A stretch of DNA of 64,000 bases from Lumbricus rubellus (Eukaryota; Annelida; Clitellata; Crassiclitellata; Lumbricidae): NCBI GenBank assembly GCA_945859605.1, contig OX243823.1, positions 33,033,889-33,097,888 on the forward strand, read 5' to 3'. The notes under the pieces were generated by a model. That model was not told the origin of the DNA and did not search any database. It was given only the letters and a program-made list of their open reading frames with translations. The translations under genes were made by a program, and so were the position numbers. Positions 57,201-60,097 of this stretch are shown in pieces. Each line of letters opens with the position of its first letter. Position 1 is the stretch's first letter.

Positions 57201-60097
57201 CGAGAGATATGCAGAACGCCGTGGCTAATAATGGGAGATCGATGCTCAGAGGTGTTTGCGTCGTATGCGGGAAAACAAAAACTCAATTCGTGAAGGCGTC
57301 TGCGGCTGTTGTGCAAGGCGGAGATCTAGTAGGTTCATTGAACGCTGCCACTAGCAACATTAAATTACCTTGGGCTAAATTTCCTGGTGAATTACATTTG
57401 CCGGGCCATCAGTTTACTGGTCCCGGTACTAGACTAGATTTGCGTCTGAATCCCAACGAAACCCCCAAAGATTGGAGCAAACCTATAAACAGGGTAGATA
57501 GCGCGGCATATGTTCATGACCTGGCATACAATCAACACACTGATACAGCTTCTAGGAATGTCGCTGATAGAGCAATGATAAACCAGTTGAATAATATACC
57601 TAATCCAAGCGTGCGGGAACGAATAGAGAGGGCGATAGTCAAACCCATCTTGTCAGCTAAAACAAGCCTAGGTTTGGGTTTAAAAAAAGCCTAGAATTAC
57701 AGCAGGACCTGAAATGGACTAATCAATTAGCGAATGAATTACACAAACCAGTAGTAAGACATTTTAGAAAGAGGCGGGTCTATGTTGGCGGGATTGATCA
57801 GATTTGGGCGGCGGATCTAATCGATATGCAGGCCTTCGCTAGAGATAATGATGGTGTGAAATATCTATTGACCGTCATAGATGTGTTTTCGAAATACGGA
57901 TGGATCGTTCCATTACATGACAAGAGTGGGAAGTCTACAGCCGACGGGTTCGCGAAGATACTCGGGGGTGGTCGACAGCCATCGAAAGTTTGGGTAGACA
58001 AAGGGAAAGAATTTTATAATAAAAATGTAAAGAATTTAGTCGAGTTGTATTCTACCGAGAACGAGGAAAAAAGTTGTATCGCAGAAAGATGGGTGCGTAC
58101 GATGAAAGATAAAATGTTCAAGTACTTTACGACCAATTCAACTAGAAGATATATCGATGTATTAGATGAGATGGTTAGTAATTATAATGAAACGAGACAT
58201 TCTTCCATTAAAATGACTCCCGCGAAGGCTAGTATGAAAGTGAACGAAAAGACCATATTTCTGAATTTATACGGCGATGAGATTTCGAAGCCTATTATAC
58301 CAAAGTTTTCAATCGGTGATCAAGTCAGAATAACTAGGAAGAAGAATATTTTTGAAAAGGGTTATACGAGTAGATGGGTGGAGAAAGTTTTTGTAGTATC
58401 TCAGGTTCAATATACGGATCCGCCAACTTACAAGATTACTGATTCTAATTCTGAGGAAATACAAGGCTCATTCTATGAACAGGAGCTACAGAAAACGACT
58501 CAAGAAATATTTAGAATCGAAAAAGTGATTAGGAAACGCAGGAAGAAATGTCTCGTGAAATGGTTGGGCTACCCAGACTCGTTCAACTCGTGGATTAATA
58601 ACGAAGACTTGTTGACATTGTGAGACGATTATGAAAAAATGTGCTTTCGTTTTTCAGATGTCGAGGTGGCTAGCGAAGACATATGAAAAAAGTTTCACAG
58701 AAAAATACGCCCGTCAGACTTTGAGTCTGTTGTGTTTACACCGAGGCATTCTCGTAGTCCATTCTACTATTCTGGTTTGAAAATGAAAACTTGGTGACAG
58801 TGCCATTGCGATTAACGACGTGAAGCTTGTATGGGCGTTCGTCGACGTCGATCAAACTTGCATCACTCGGGGATGAGTTTCCATTGCGTTGACGATTAAC
58901 GACGTGAAGCTTGTATGGGCGTTCGTCGAAGGCATCGAGGTCGTCGAGCAAATTAGTATCACACTGGGATTGATTCTTGTATGGGCATTCGTCGTCGTGA
59001 ACGAGGTCGTCGAGAAAACTAATATCACACGGGGATTGAATCTTGTATGGACATTCGCCGTCGTGGACGAGGTCGTCGATCAAACTTGCATCACTGGGAT
59101 GAGTTTCCATTGCGTTGACAATTAACGAAGTGAATCTTGTATAGGCATCCATCGAAGACATCGAGGTCGTCGAGCAAACTAACATTACACAGGATTGAAG
59201 GTGTATTGTGGGCGTCAATTTTAGCAATCAACTCCGCTTTCCGCCGTCTTGTAAAATATCCATCCATGCCGCTCTGCTCGGCGATTTTTCGTAATTCAGT
59301 AACAGTTTTCTTCGAGTAGTCCATTTTGTATACGCCGGAGAAAATTTTTTTTACGCCAGAGAAAATTTTTTTGTGCCAGACGTCGAATATGAAAAAGTAA
59401 GCATAGTATTGGTCAAACTGCGCGGGCGCTCAATTTTCTAGGCGGGTATTGGTCAAATGGACGAAAGTGAAGGCCGTATAGGTCAGATGGACGAAACTGA
59501 AGGCTATATAGGTCAAATGTCCCAGGCTGCTACAATGACCTCTACTAAGAGCGAATGAGATCACTAAAGATCTGGGTGCAGGACCCGGTTTGGACTTGAT
59601 GTCCAATTGCCCACTGACCAAGGCAAGGACTTCGTGTCGAACGAGGGCAGAGAGAGAGAGAGAGAGAAATAGATGGCTGTCAACGATACCATACTCAACT
59701 GTCGACATTAAATCAAATTAGCCTACATATATAGAAAATAAATGTATTGCTGACTTACATCATAGACGCTGACCAGCTTCAGCGGATAGAGCCACGGAAC
59801 AATGAAGCGCTCAACAATTATCAAAGCCACAGTTGGAGTGAAATTGATGAAGACTAGATATTGAACTCCGTATAAATACATCTCTGCCGTCATGCCAAGC
59901 ATATGAATGGCTGAATAGTAGGAGACGAAGAGCGAAATGGCCGTCGGAATAACTTTGAGTCGTCTATTACCCATGATGAACTCAGCAACTGTCTTCTGTC
60001 GACCTCCTGTCAGCGAATGGTAGACTCCGATGGACAGAGAGATGATCAGGAATCCGACCAATATCAGATAGTCTGCCCATTTCAAATGCGACTCCAT
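31859..60097 (-). CDS. SLC5 sodium:solute symporter, paralogue C (16 coding exons), intron 1 carries a Polinton
   Basis: Third copy, inverted relative to A and B. Exons in transcript order (minus strand): 60097-59759, 43151-43083, 42060-42009, 41672-41605, 40805-40725, 39947-39874, 39289-39149, 37819-37684, 37239-37151, 36565-36453, 36026-35956, 35358-35272, 34239-33994, 33630-33519, 32650-32520, 31957-31859; about 635 aa. Every joint is GT-AG and in phase, and the frame is intact, so the gene looks functional despite the 15.9-kb Polinton in its 16.6-kb first intron. The ATG at 60097 (MESHLKWADYL) gives the 113-codon exon 1; the frame continues 5' only to a TTG. Protein and several introns resemble gene A more than gene B, including the final exon ending ...KPKAK. 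It contains GGALSTMSS at the Na2 site and NYTNYSS sequons in exon 13. An SLC5 SMCT/SMVT/NIS-like transporter is firm; the substrate is unknown. Confidence 0.86.
32771..32952 (+). repeat. tRNA-derived SINE (intron 14 of gene C)
   Basis: Head GGGGCGCGGTGGTGTAGCGG with A-box character, B box GGTTCGAATTC near 32824-32834, then the family tail GGGAGCGCTTCTGAGTAG...AGGCGCTATAAC. It is directly followed by a (CATA)n microsatellite, which probably grew from the SINE 3' end. Confidence 0.75.
32968..33127. repeat. (CATA)n microsatellite, intron 14 of gene C
   Basis: About 40 CATA units immediately 3' of the SINE at 32771. A short (TGCA)n run follows. Confidence 0.95.
33268..33345. repeat. (CCT)n pyrimidine tract, intron 14 of gene C
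   Basis: Interrupted CTC triplets, pyrimidine-only on the + strand. Gene C is read from the minus strand, so its transcript carries the purine form. Confidence 0.85.
34861..35028. mobile_element. hAT-like MITE, same family as 19245 copy (intron 12 of gene C)
   Basis: The element 34869-35020 (152 bp) starts CAGTTGCGTAGCCAGG and ends CACGCCACTG. It shares the internal AAATAACCTTT...CTAAGCCAATGG block with the 19245 copy. Flanking 8-mers CTATAGAC and CTCTAGAC match at 7 of 8, a decayed target duplication. Confidence 0.75.
35529..35880. mobile_element. hAT-like MITE with perfect 8-bp TSD (intron 11 of gene C)
   Basis: The element 35537-35872 (336 bp) has inverted ends CAGCGGCGCCC / GGGCGCCGCTG. 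Perfect duplications GATGGATG flank it at 35529-35536 and 35873-35880. The homologous intron of gene A (near 11110-11140) reads through without it, an empty site. No coding capacity. Confidence 0.83.
37878..38095 (-). pseudogene. LINE 3' fragment (intron 7 of gene C)
   Basis: The minus frame encodes SGRRGRPCREWLQDIEEW and DREIWRTIVKCAVDTYSPW, the end of a LINE ORF2, followed by CAGCCCATGGATAAAGAAG and a (GAA)n tail. It shares its 3' end with the copy at 7010. It lies next to exon 8 of gene C, so an open frame runs through both by chance. Confidence 0.75.
39437..39872. repeat. GAT/GAC trinucleotide array, intron 6 of gene C
   Basis: About 435 bp of GAT and GAC triplets with a repeated internal pattern (GATGAAGATGAAGATGATGAC occurs twice). 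It ends 2 bp from the exon 6 donor of gene C and is the paralogous position of the runs in genes A and B. Confidence 0.93.
40316..40518 (+). repeat. dispersed retroelement tail, copy 1 (intron 5 of gene C)
   Basis: Contains AATGGCC...TTTATCTGGAGG...CTTAAGACTTTTCTTTTCCC, then GGGAGCGCCTCTGATTAGG and AGGCGCTTTATAAATCC. The first part matches the repeat at 43430-43615 on the other strand; the end matches the SINE/LINE tail family seen across the window. Confidence 0.55.
42158..42243. repeat. (ATC)n microsatellite, upstream of exon 3 of gene C
   Basis: Near-pure trinucleotide run in intron 2 of gene C, about 100 bp before exon 3. Confidence 0.85.
42431..43042. mobile_element. hAT-like MITE rich in TTACTTTTAC repeats (intron 2 of gene C)
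   Basis: The element 42439-43034 (596 bp) has 9-bp inverted ends CAGTGTTGT / ACAACACTG and perfect 8-bp duplications AACATTAA (42431-42438, 43035-43042). The interior is built of degenerate ACTTTTACTTAAGTA-like words near both ends. It lies 48 bp from the exon 2 splice donor of gene C. Gene A has the matching empty site near 2306-2325. Confidence 0.85.
43430..43615 (-). repeat. dispersed retroelement tail, copy 2, adjoining the Polinton left end
   Basis: Minus-strand sequence AAGACTTTTCTTCCCATGGG and the neighbouring TTATCTGGAGCG match the copy at 40316. The Polinton is inserted at the upstream edge of this repeat, so the host target was itself repetitive DNA within intron 1 of gene C. Confidence 0.5.
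43771..43843 (+). promoter_or_regulatory. putative Polinton upstream module, TIR gene copy
   Basis: TTTTTCATATTCGACGTCTGGC followed by A-rich runs with two GGCGTA words and GTATACAAAATGG at the start codon. The same module recurs before polB, so it is probably promoter sequence. No function has been tested. Confidence 0.45.
43844..44518 (+). CDS. TIR-encoded SAP-like repeat protein (left copy, intact)
   Basis: 224 aa, function unknown. Residues 6-36 (TVTELRKIAEQSGMDGY...AELIAKI) look like a SAP/Rho_N-type helix-turn-helix DNA- or RNA-binding module. The rest is a run of acidic repeats with the pattern (S/N)(L/F)(I/L)DDL...D(E/G)CPYKI. Late in the protein a 28-residue unit beginning DERPYKLHVVNR is repeated twice and then partially. 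The C terminus is polar. The same SAP-like module opens the polymerase gene just downstream, starting with the same Met-Asp-Tyr-Ser. Because it lies in the TIR the element has a second copy at the other end, which is frameshifted. Candidate roles are binding the element ends or host factors; both are inference. Confidence 0.75.
   Translation: MDYSKKTVTELRKIAEQSGMDGYFTRRRKAELIAKIDAHNTPSILCSVSLLDDLDVFDGCLYKIHFVNCQRNGNSSPSDASLIDDLVHDSECPYKIQSPCDISFLDDLVHDDECPYKIQSQCDTNLLDDLDAFDERPYKLHVVNRQRNGNSSPSDASLIDVDERPYKLHVVNRQRNGNSSPSDASLIDVDERPYKLHVVNRNGTVTKFSFSNQNSRRDYENASV
44614..44722 (+). promoter_or_regulatory. putative Polinton upstream module, polB copy
   Basis: TTTTTTCATAATCGACGTCTGG then GCGTAAAAATTTTTTCTC, matching the module before the TIR gene. 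It straddles the inner TIR boundary, and a TATAAAATGG sequence sits at the chosen polB start (44723). Confidence 0.45.
44723..48531 (+). pseudogene. polB: Polinton protein-primed DNA polymerase B, one frameshift near the 3' end
   Basis: Family-B, protein-primed polymerase that would replicate the element. ATG 44723 (MDYSSYNLKELRQ) is preferred to 44678 because it matches the TIR gene start and follows TATAAA. Order by residue: SAP-like modules about 7-38 and 55-85; C2H2-like finger C400/C403; exonuclease motif I D455-F-E457; HNH-like cluster starting C555-H-I-C558 with DHCHLTGKF; Exo II HNLTGYD 600-606; polymerase motif A D863-ANNLYG; motif B K1005-LMNNSVFG; motif C D1105-T-D1107-S. A one-base deletion at about 48218-48224 shifts the frame: the upstream frame stops at 48292, while the normal C-terminal segment continues in another frame to 48531. 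All catalytic motifs are upstream of the break, so a protein lacking the usual last ~100 residues is possible. Confidence 0.9.
48548..48874 (+). CDS. small double zinc-ribbon protein
   Basis: 108 aa. Two tandem modules of the form CxxC-x22-CxxC: C7/C10 with C33/C36, and C62/C65 with C88/C91. Each has the F...DG/NG spacing seen in HNH-associated zinc-ribbon proteins of phages and large DNA viruses. The HNH histidines are not evident, so a nucleic-acid or protein binding role is likelier than nuclease activity. It starts 16 bp after the polB stop behind ATATAAAATGG and is followed closely by the protease gene. Not recognised as a named Polinton gene. Confidence 0.7.
   Translation: MDAVKVCTKCKIEKSLDEFHKDHTQKNGSYPSCKLCKNAKVKELAHKYARQENRETKDTKVCSRCKINKNISGYDNNRFQKDGKANECKNCRHKYYLACVEAQKLISL
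48897..49298 (+). CDS. PRO: adenain-like (C5/Ulp1-clan) cysteine protease
   Basis: 133 aa maturation protease of Polintons, related to the adenovirus protease, expected to cleave virion precursor proteins. Triad candidates are His70 in GSHWVAF, Asp85 in FDSYG and Cys118 in FCGHLC; Gln111 or a neighbour may form the oxyanion hole. The length is at the short end for the family, but the catalytic core is complete. The frame is intact. It sits between the zinc-ribbon protein and the fibre-like genes and starts behind an AAATATTAAAATG sequence. Confidence 0.88.
   Translation: MSYTTVKNINVEGVVLANHPLTNFELLDAAKKLNIPNFRGVFLRDELPKKPRRTECVILNLDDSNGTGSHWVAFLKNGKDKIYFDSYGLSPPTELVKYLQSPVYYNNERVQPDNEVFCGHLCLHVLKKHVKME
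49350..50108 (+). CDS. fibre-like protein with C1q/TNF-like C-terminal domain, copy 1
   Basis: 252 aa. The N-terminal part has the tail-fibre-style motif DLNMSGHTIRGLP and, about 50 residues later, NHLTNKKYVDEQL, both typical of trimeric phage and virus fibres. A short TNTTNTTNT linker lies between. The C-terminal ~130 residues are a beta-rich globular domain with FFPSKAGYYIVSVYIEF and RDFSAVFLRS, resembling the C1q/TNF jelly roll. A trimeric attachment or spike protein on the capsid is the likely role, inferred from motifs. It has a tandem partial duplicate immediately downstream. Frame intact. Confidence 0.72.
   Translation: MPVDKFGHTDSGSTQRVIAGGVTESQVNSTFLRLDGANPATGDLNMSGHTIRGLPTTNTTNTTNTANTPEAGIDEAVSRGQVIDLLQNHDDVPTDNNHLTNKKYVDEQLTSKVATVVGPAVSAYSSTQQAIIAKTHTAVTFDVIRCGTARHGIEQGIGSTSFFPSKAGYYIVSVYIEFCNNSNTAYGTVHLYKNGASYMQIAGGGGTKGSQNHSIGSNIVFLDEFDYLSIHAFSSIATNILCRDFSAVFLRS
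50142..50866 (+). pseudogene. fibre-like protein, copy 2 (N terminus broken)
   Basis: Tandem duplicate of the preceding gene, starting with the same AAAATGCCTGTTGAT. Codon 5 is a stop (TAA), and a one-base loss near 50190-50215 shifts the frame. From 50267 (internal ATG) an intact 199-aa frame covers the GLP motif, NHLTNKKYVDER and the complete C1q-like domain, which is quite diverged from copy 1. It is either a decaying duplicate or expressed as an N-terminally short form from the internal ATG. Confidence 0.75.
50867..50894. terminator. hairpin between convergent Polinton genes
   Basis: Perfect 10-bp stem AATTCAAAAC / GTTTTGAATT with an 8-nt loop, starting at the stop codon of fibre copy 2. 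It precedes three 11-bp repeats CTACACTTCAT (50901-50933) and the convergent end of the capsid gene. Palindromic 3' ends are known in some large DNA viruses; here the function is inferred. Confidence 0.4.
50954..52243 (-). pseudogene. MCP: Polinton major capsid protein (double jelly-roll), one nonsense codon
   Basis: Virion shell protein. ATG at 52243 follows a TAGTAAAAATG start motif. Counting from there the frame is 430 codons, but codon 46 (52108-52106) is TAA. The remainder is open from there to 50954 and includes FVVPLKHIFGF and YDKVVFGVKHTLTLVRK, characteristic of Polinton and polinton-like virus major capsid proteins, then a long C-terminal beta-rich region. Size (~428 aa), position at the end of the minus virion block and convergent orientation to the fibre genes all fit. 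The nonsense codon would prevent full-length protein unless read through, so capsid formation by this copy is doubtful. Confidence 0.85.
52271..52720 (-). CDS. basic amphipathic virion/core protein (adenovirus pVI/pX-like in style)
   Basis: 149 aa. Arg-rich N terminus (NRRRYRKQY) followed by a Gly-Gly-Ser-Gly and hydrophobic IFDTISGFFKRL segment. A long amphipathic helix with repeating KxxxDxGK spacing comes next, then a Pro/Thr linker and a Met/Gly-rich tail. IGGSG could be a protease processing site, as adenain-type proteases often cut near GG/GX motifs (inference). This build is seen in minor virion proteins that condense DNA or disrupt membranes. It ends 27 bp before the capsid start and starts 1 bp from the end of the next gene. 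Confidence 0.6.
   Translation of the reverse strand: MQVINRRRYRKQYVIGGSGIFDTISGFFKRLVTSNAAKQLATTALNASKDVAKEIGKKAVDVGKTTAIDAGKRLVDKAVAKLFTPAPTPTAKKITPETRQILDRLSSVGSVGLTSNINNLMMGDGLKKNGVISIQDLVRSLNGAGMKVA
52722..53621 (-). CDS. conserved Polinton protein with GTPGLWELL motif (DUF8207-like)
   Basis: 299 aa, start MSFLKIDDPAKR behind TATTAAAAATG; the frame continues upstream only into the repeat region. The N-terminal half is helical and charged (coiled-coil-like). The C-terminal half has FGIRSKNGQFYIGDPP, GTPGLWELLTMKQP and a YAEILLATDA segment, a combination I associate with a widespread Polinton-linked domain of unknown function (DUF8207-like; name from memory, check). Likely structural or assembly related from its place in the virion block. 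Intact. Confidence 0.7.
   Translation of the reverse strand: MSFLKIDDPAKRNFIVEEFLKSKKNIQQNFLSERLGDSGLQQELTKLYRPIVESQSAISKEQNVLLSAIKENSIATTNALQTLPASLKVQFPQYPSIEAYSDDPTEDIRTLELGDVATKYLHQYASDRKIVDTTFGIRSKNGQFYIGDPPIFIQGDDVTVGNKTYSGTPGLWELLTMKQPNTSIYDNNDRDDYAEILLATDAIRQPKNPNKPKASASAKYREIIKPIWEKRARNAVGKGVGVIVISEDPNVLAKQLELRIQSFKAGNTGVRNEIVAMCDALLRQEVLSKDAYKNIMMTL
53638..53702. repeat. five 12-bp repeats upstream of the GTPGLWELL gene
   Basis: Five tandem units GTTTyTmGACrT (53641-53700), palindromic-leaning, in a 146-bp gap that is the largest non-coding space in the otherwise tightly packed minus-strand block. Possible regulatory or binding site array. Confidence 0.55.
53768..54466 (-). CDS. conserved Polinton membrane protein with a hydrophobic hairpin
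   Basis: 232 aa, start MEYEGIKLYPNL. Residues about 35-60 are a charged helix (ISEIKKEIEQERDKR). Then two hydrophobic stretches (about 68-90 FLMVVTMGLGISGIG and 92-118 IATPIAIAMEGTALGAGL) form a likely membrane hairpin, and the rest is a long charged helical tail. The pattern matches a recurrent Polinton ORF of unknown function. Candidate roles are internal membrane or entry-related, by inference. Intact. Confidence 0.68.
   Translation of the reverse strand: MEYEGIKLYPNLTNITPSAPEGEIQIAAGSAQTYRLQKISEIKKEIEQERDKRATLSKKYHRSVSVIGVVDNFLMVVTMGLGISGIGVLATIIATPIAIAMEGTALGAGLLSIIGSRICKKLALKAEKHEKIKTLADAKLNTISDHISKALVDDHISDEEYSLILSEIEKFNGMKEEIKSKSKVVIDAMDEETKQSLIDRGREEVRQSFQSMFEKNTESARKTTNANMYEIM
54496..54894 (-). 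CDS. dUTPase-fold-like protein, catalytic Asp apparently replaced
   Basis: 132 aa. The segment from LRWEIFAQNDITIQP (residues 44-58) through LGLGVERAAGLCLVSLR (66-82) and DGVISEDVVDDIIVSIQN (94-111) to INEGDSLCCV follows the order of trimeric dUTPase motifs. Those are the buried beta start, the substrate-loop R-S, the GVID-Y-G-E-I type motif III and the G-D-x-x-Q strand. At the key position the family Asp reads Ser98 and the following Tyr is absent. If homologous it is probably not an active dUTPase and may be a repurposed trimeric structural or regulatory protein. Homology is judged by eye only. Confidence 0.5.
   Translation of the reverse strand: MSRPIHKFGTKPTRPVEVRTQPVSVFWKITSGVTRAPVRQLGGLRWEIFAQNDITIQPKTANTLRLGLGVERAAGLCLVSLRQSIKERRCSLLDGVISEDVVDDIIVSIQNNSDSAVTINEGDSLCCVNYQR
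54911..55507 (-). CDS. conserved Polinton Gly-rich protein with central hydrophobic segment
   Basis: 198 aa. The N-terminal half has two related motifs (GVSIKLSHDDL and RVTIKMSKTQL) separated by ALTQAQINKM. A hydrophobic stretch follows (GGFIGAILPFLATAGRFLLSNVLPSL). The tail is Gly/Tyr/Lys-rich with GLYL, GLYMK and GLLLGPNSPF, ending IPIHGMIL. This arrangement recurs in Polintons. The hydrophobic segment flanked by GG suggests a membrane-active or precursor virion component. Intact, behind TTATTAATAAAATG. Confidence 0.68.
   Translation of the reverse strand: MNRYTGVKVNISEAQQDKIKRSLEAGTGVSIKLSHDDLNGEHVLALTQAQINKMTAAYQKGTRVTIKMSKTQLENNKKVEGGFIGAILPFLATAGRFLLSNVLPSLTMGALSGLGSAATTKIVDKISGSGVMYVKKGDMAYKIRAAGSGLYLSPWQKGSSITASGLYMKTGSGYARGEGLLLGPNSPFRNIPIHGMIL
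55532..56329 (-). CDS. Polinton minor capsid (penton) protein, single jelly-roll
   Basis: 265 aa, start MESSLLKQISEN behind ATAGTAAAAATG; the upstream in-frame Met at 56395 lies inside the ATPase gene and is unlikely. Characteristic segments are KTSFSIFLSEKST, YEMALVALETYYSFPNI, VPEGCYEITDINEYI, and a C-terminal region ending LAIRFHIREV. This pattern fits the penton-like minor capsid proteins of Polintons and adintoviruses, which occupy the capsid vertices. It sits between the ATPase and the Gly-rich protein. Intact. Confidence 0.82.
   Translation of the reverse strand: MESSLLKQISENTEKTACHTEPKTSFSIFLSEKSTRIRTKFNPLLELEKNKKYEMALVALETYYSFPNIDATNNVFRYSPNSDTDWINIQVPEGCYEITDINEYIQRVMKGNGHYDRVNGDYCISIAPNTNTLRSVVNISAAGYMVDFTPENSIGKVLGFDRWIYRDGYNESEALVNIMSVSSLRVTSDIIGSSYTNGASENVIYSFFPNVGPGYKIIEVPHNLIYLPILLSTISTMETRLTDQHGNLLNLRGEELAIRFHIREV
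56350..57138 (-). CDS. ATP: FtsK/HerA (A32)-type genome packaging ATPase
   Basis: 262 aa. Walker A G31-KSACGKT38 in GLIVGKSACGKTTLL, Walker B LMIFDD (D146/D147). A later FICLFKQDLKICN segment lies where the arginine-finger/sensor region falls in the A32 group. It drives packaging of the element DNA into capsids. It is the first gene of the minus-strand block. Its start shares a 28-bp AT-rich divergent spacer (57139-57166) with the + strand PLA2-like gene, so the two are probably driven from one bidirectional region. Intact. Confidence 0.92.
   Translation of the reverse strand: MEIKDMSWGTALSKRFNNPLLPKSIRGLIVGKSACGKTTLLLNLLLRPDWLDYNNLQVFGTSLFQPEYRIIKKAYEEKLPKEAIVRLFELRDEIVGLNASPDLVMEELAKNIETKSDIIAKFFESADDVPDPRDLSAEKKNLMIFDDLQLEKQDKCETYYNRGRHSNVDCFYLAQNYFKLPRQTIRENANFICLFKQDLKICNHIYNDHVSTDMSKDEFRKLCKTVWEQPHGFVVLDLTSDKYNGKYRCGLDEFYIIEDPPL
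57139..57166. promoter_or_regulatory. bidirectional AT-rich start region between ATPase and PLA2-like genes
   Basis: Only 28 bp, almost all A and T (TTAAAAATATATATTATTAA), between two divergent start codons. It contains the TATTATTA...AAAATG motif in both directions. Confidence 0.5.
57167..57694 (+). CDS. zinc-ribbon plus parvovirus-type phospholipase A2-like protein
   Basis: 175 aa. The N-terminal zinc ribbon has C3/C6 and C31/C34 (MYCVKCKK and VCVVCGK; similar in style to DUF5679). Residues 76-121 carry the viral PLA2 signature: Ca-loop-like F83-TGPGT88 and the D111-SAAYV-H117-D118-LAY active-site helix. In parvovirus VP1 this domain opens the endosomal membrane during entry; the same role is inferred here. 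All recognised key residues are present. The gene ends in an A-run (57682-57688), four codons before TAG counting from the first shifted position, and the integrase frame continues in -1 phase. Intact. Confidence 0.75.
   Translation: MYCVKCKKQTETRDMQNAVANNGRSMLRGVCVVCGKTKTQFVKASAAVVQGGDLVGSLNAATSNIKLPWAKFPGELHLPGHQFTGPGTRLDLRLNPNETPKDWSKPINRVDSAAYVHDLAYNQHTDTASRNVADRAMINQLNNIPNPSVRERIERAIVKPILSAKTSLGLGLKKA
57661..58623 (+). CDS. INT: Polinton retroviral-type integrase with C-terminal chromodomain, N terminus truncated
   Basis: Inserts the element DNA into the host genome. The frame is open from after a stop at 57658-57660. The first ATG (57826) lies 12 bases after the codon for the first catalytic Asp (57814, in AADLIDM). 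Numbering from 57826, the second Asp is D58 (WVDKGKEF) and the Glu is E87 (IAERWVRTMK). Residues between D58 and E87 number 28, fewer than the ~35 usual in DDE integrases. The C terminus is a chromodomain with KVIRKRRKKCLVKWLGYP and SWINNEDL. The usual N-terminal helical/zinc part is missing; only a stub from about 57690 remains. Expression would need the -1 shift from the PLA2-like gene, or the gene is dead. Confidence 0.8.
   Translation, partial: NKPRFGFKKSLELQQDLKWTNQLANELHKPVVRHFRKRRVYVGGIDQIWAADLIDMQAFARDNDGVKYLLTVIDVFSKYGWIVPLHDKSGKSTADGFAKILGGGRQPSKVWVDKGKEFYNKNVKNLVELYSTENEEKSCIAERWVRTMKDKMFKYFTTNSTRRYIDVLDEMVSNYNETRHSSIKMTPAKASMKVNEKTIFLNLYGDEISKPIIPKFSIGDQVRITRKKNIFEKGYTSRWVEKVFVVSQVQYTDPPTYKITDSNSEEIQGSFYEQELQKTTQEIFRIEKVIRKRRKKCLVKWLGYPDSFNSWINNEDLLTL
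57682..57694 (+). promoter_or_regulatory. candidate -1 ribosomal frameshift site
   Basis: Heptamer A AAA AAA in the phase of the PLA2-like gene, followed by GCC TAG. Slipping back one base enters the integrase frame, which is open from 57661 to 58623. Homopolymer A7 also mutates easily, so this may be an accident. Confidence 0.35.
58626..59546 (-). repeat. Polinton right terminal inverted repeat (921 bp)
   Basis: Inverted copy of 43622-44628. It is near identical apart from one missing 84-bp unit, a 2-base deletion near 59095-59100 and a few substitutions. The inner boundary lies only 2 bp beyond the integrase stop codon. Confidence 0.95.
58736..59324 (-). pseudogene. TIR-encoded SAP-like repeat protein (right copy, frameshifted)
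   Basis: Inverted counterpart of 43844-44518. The N-terminal part (59324-59091) keeps the SAP-like module and first acidic repeat. A 2-base deletion near 59095-59100 then moves the remainder (59227-58736) into another frame. It has two PYKLHVVNR units where the left copy has three. It is probably non-functional, leaving the left copy as the only full-length version. Confidence 0.8.

Larger units (their letters stand above)
43616..59552. mobile_element. complete Polinton/Maverick virus-transposon with 6-bp TSD
   Basis: The element proper is 43622-59546 (15,925 bp). Identical 6-bp direct repeats AAGAGC flank it (43616-43621, 59547-59552), the diagnostic target-duplication length of Polintons. 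The termini start with AG (AGTAGAGGTCATTGTAGCAG inverted at the right end), also typical. It encodes the full hallmark set: protein-primed PolB, adenain-like protease, FtsK/HerA-type packaging ATPase, major and minor capsid proteins, and a chromodomain integrase, plus accessory genes. Replication, protease and fibre genes are on +, a compact virion block is on -, and the PLA2-like and integrase genes are on +. A small number of disabling lesions suggest a young but no longer autonomous copy. Confidence 0.97.
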
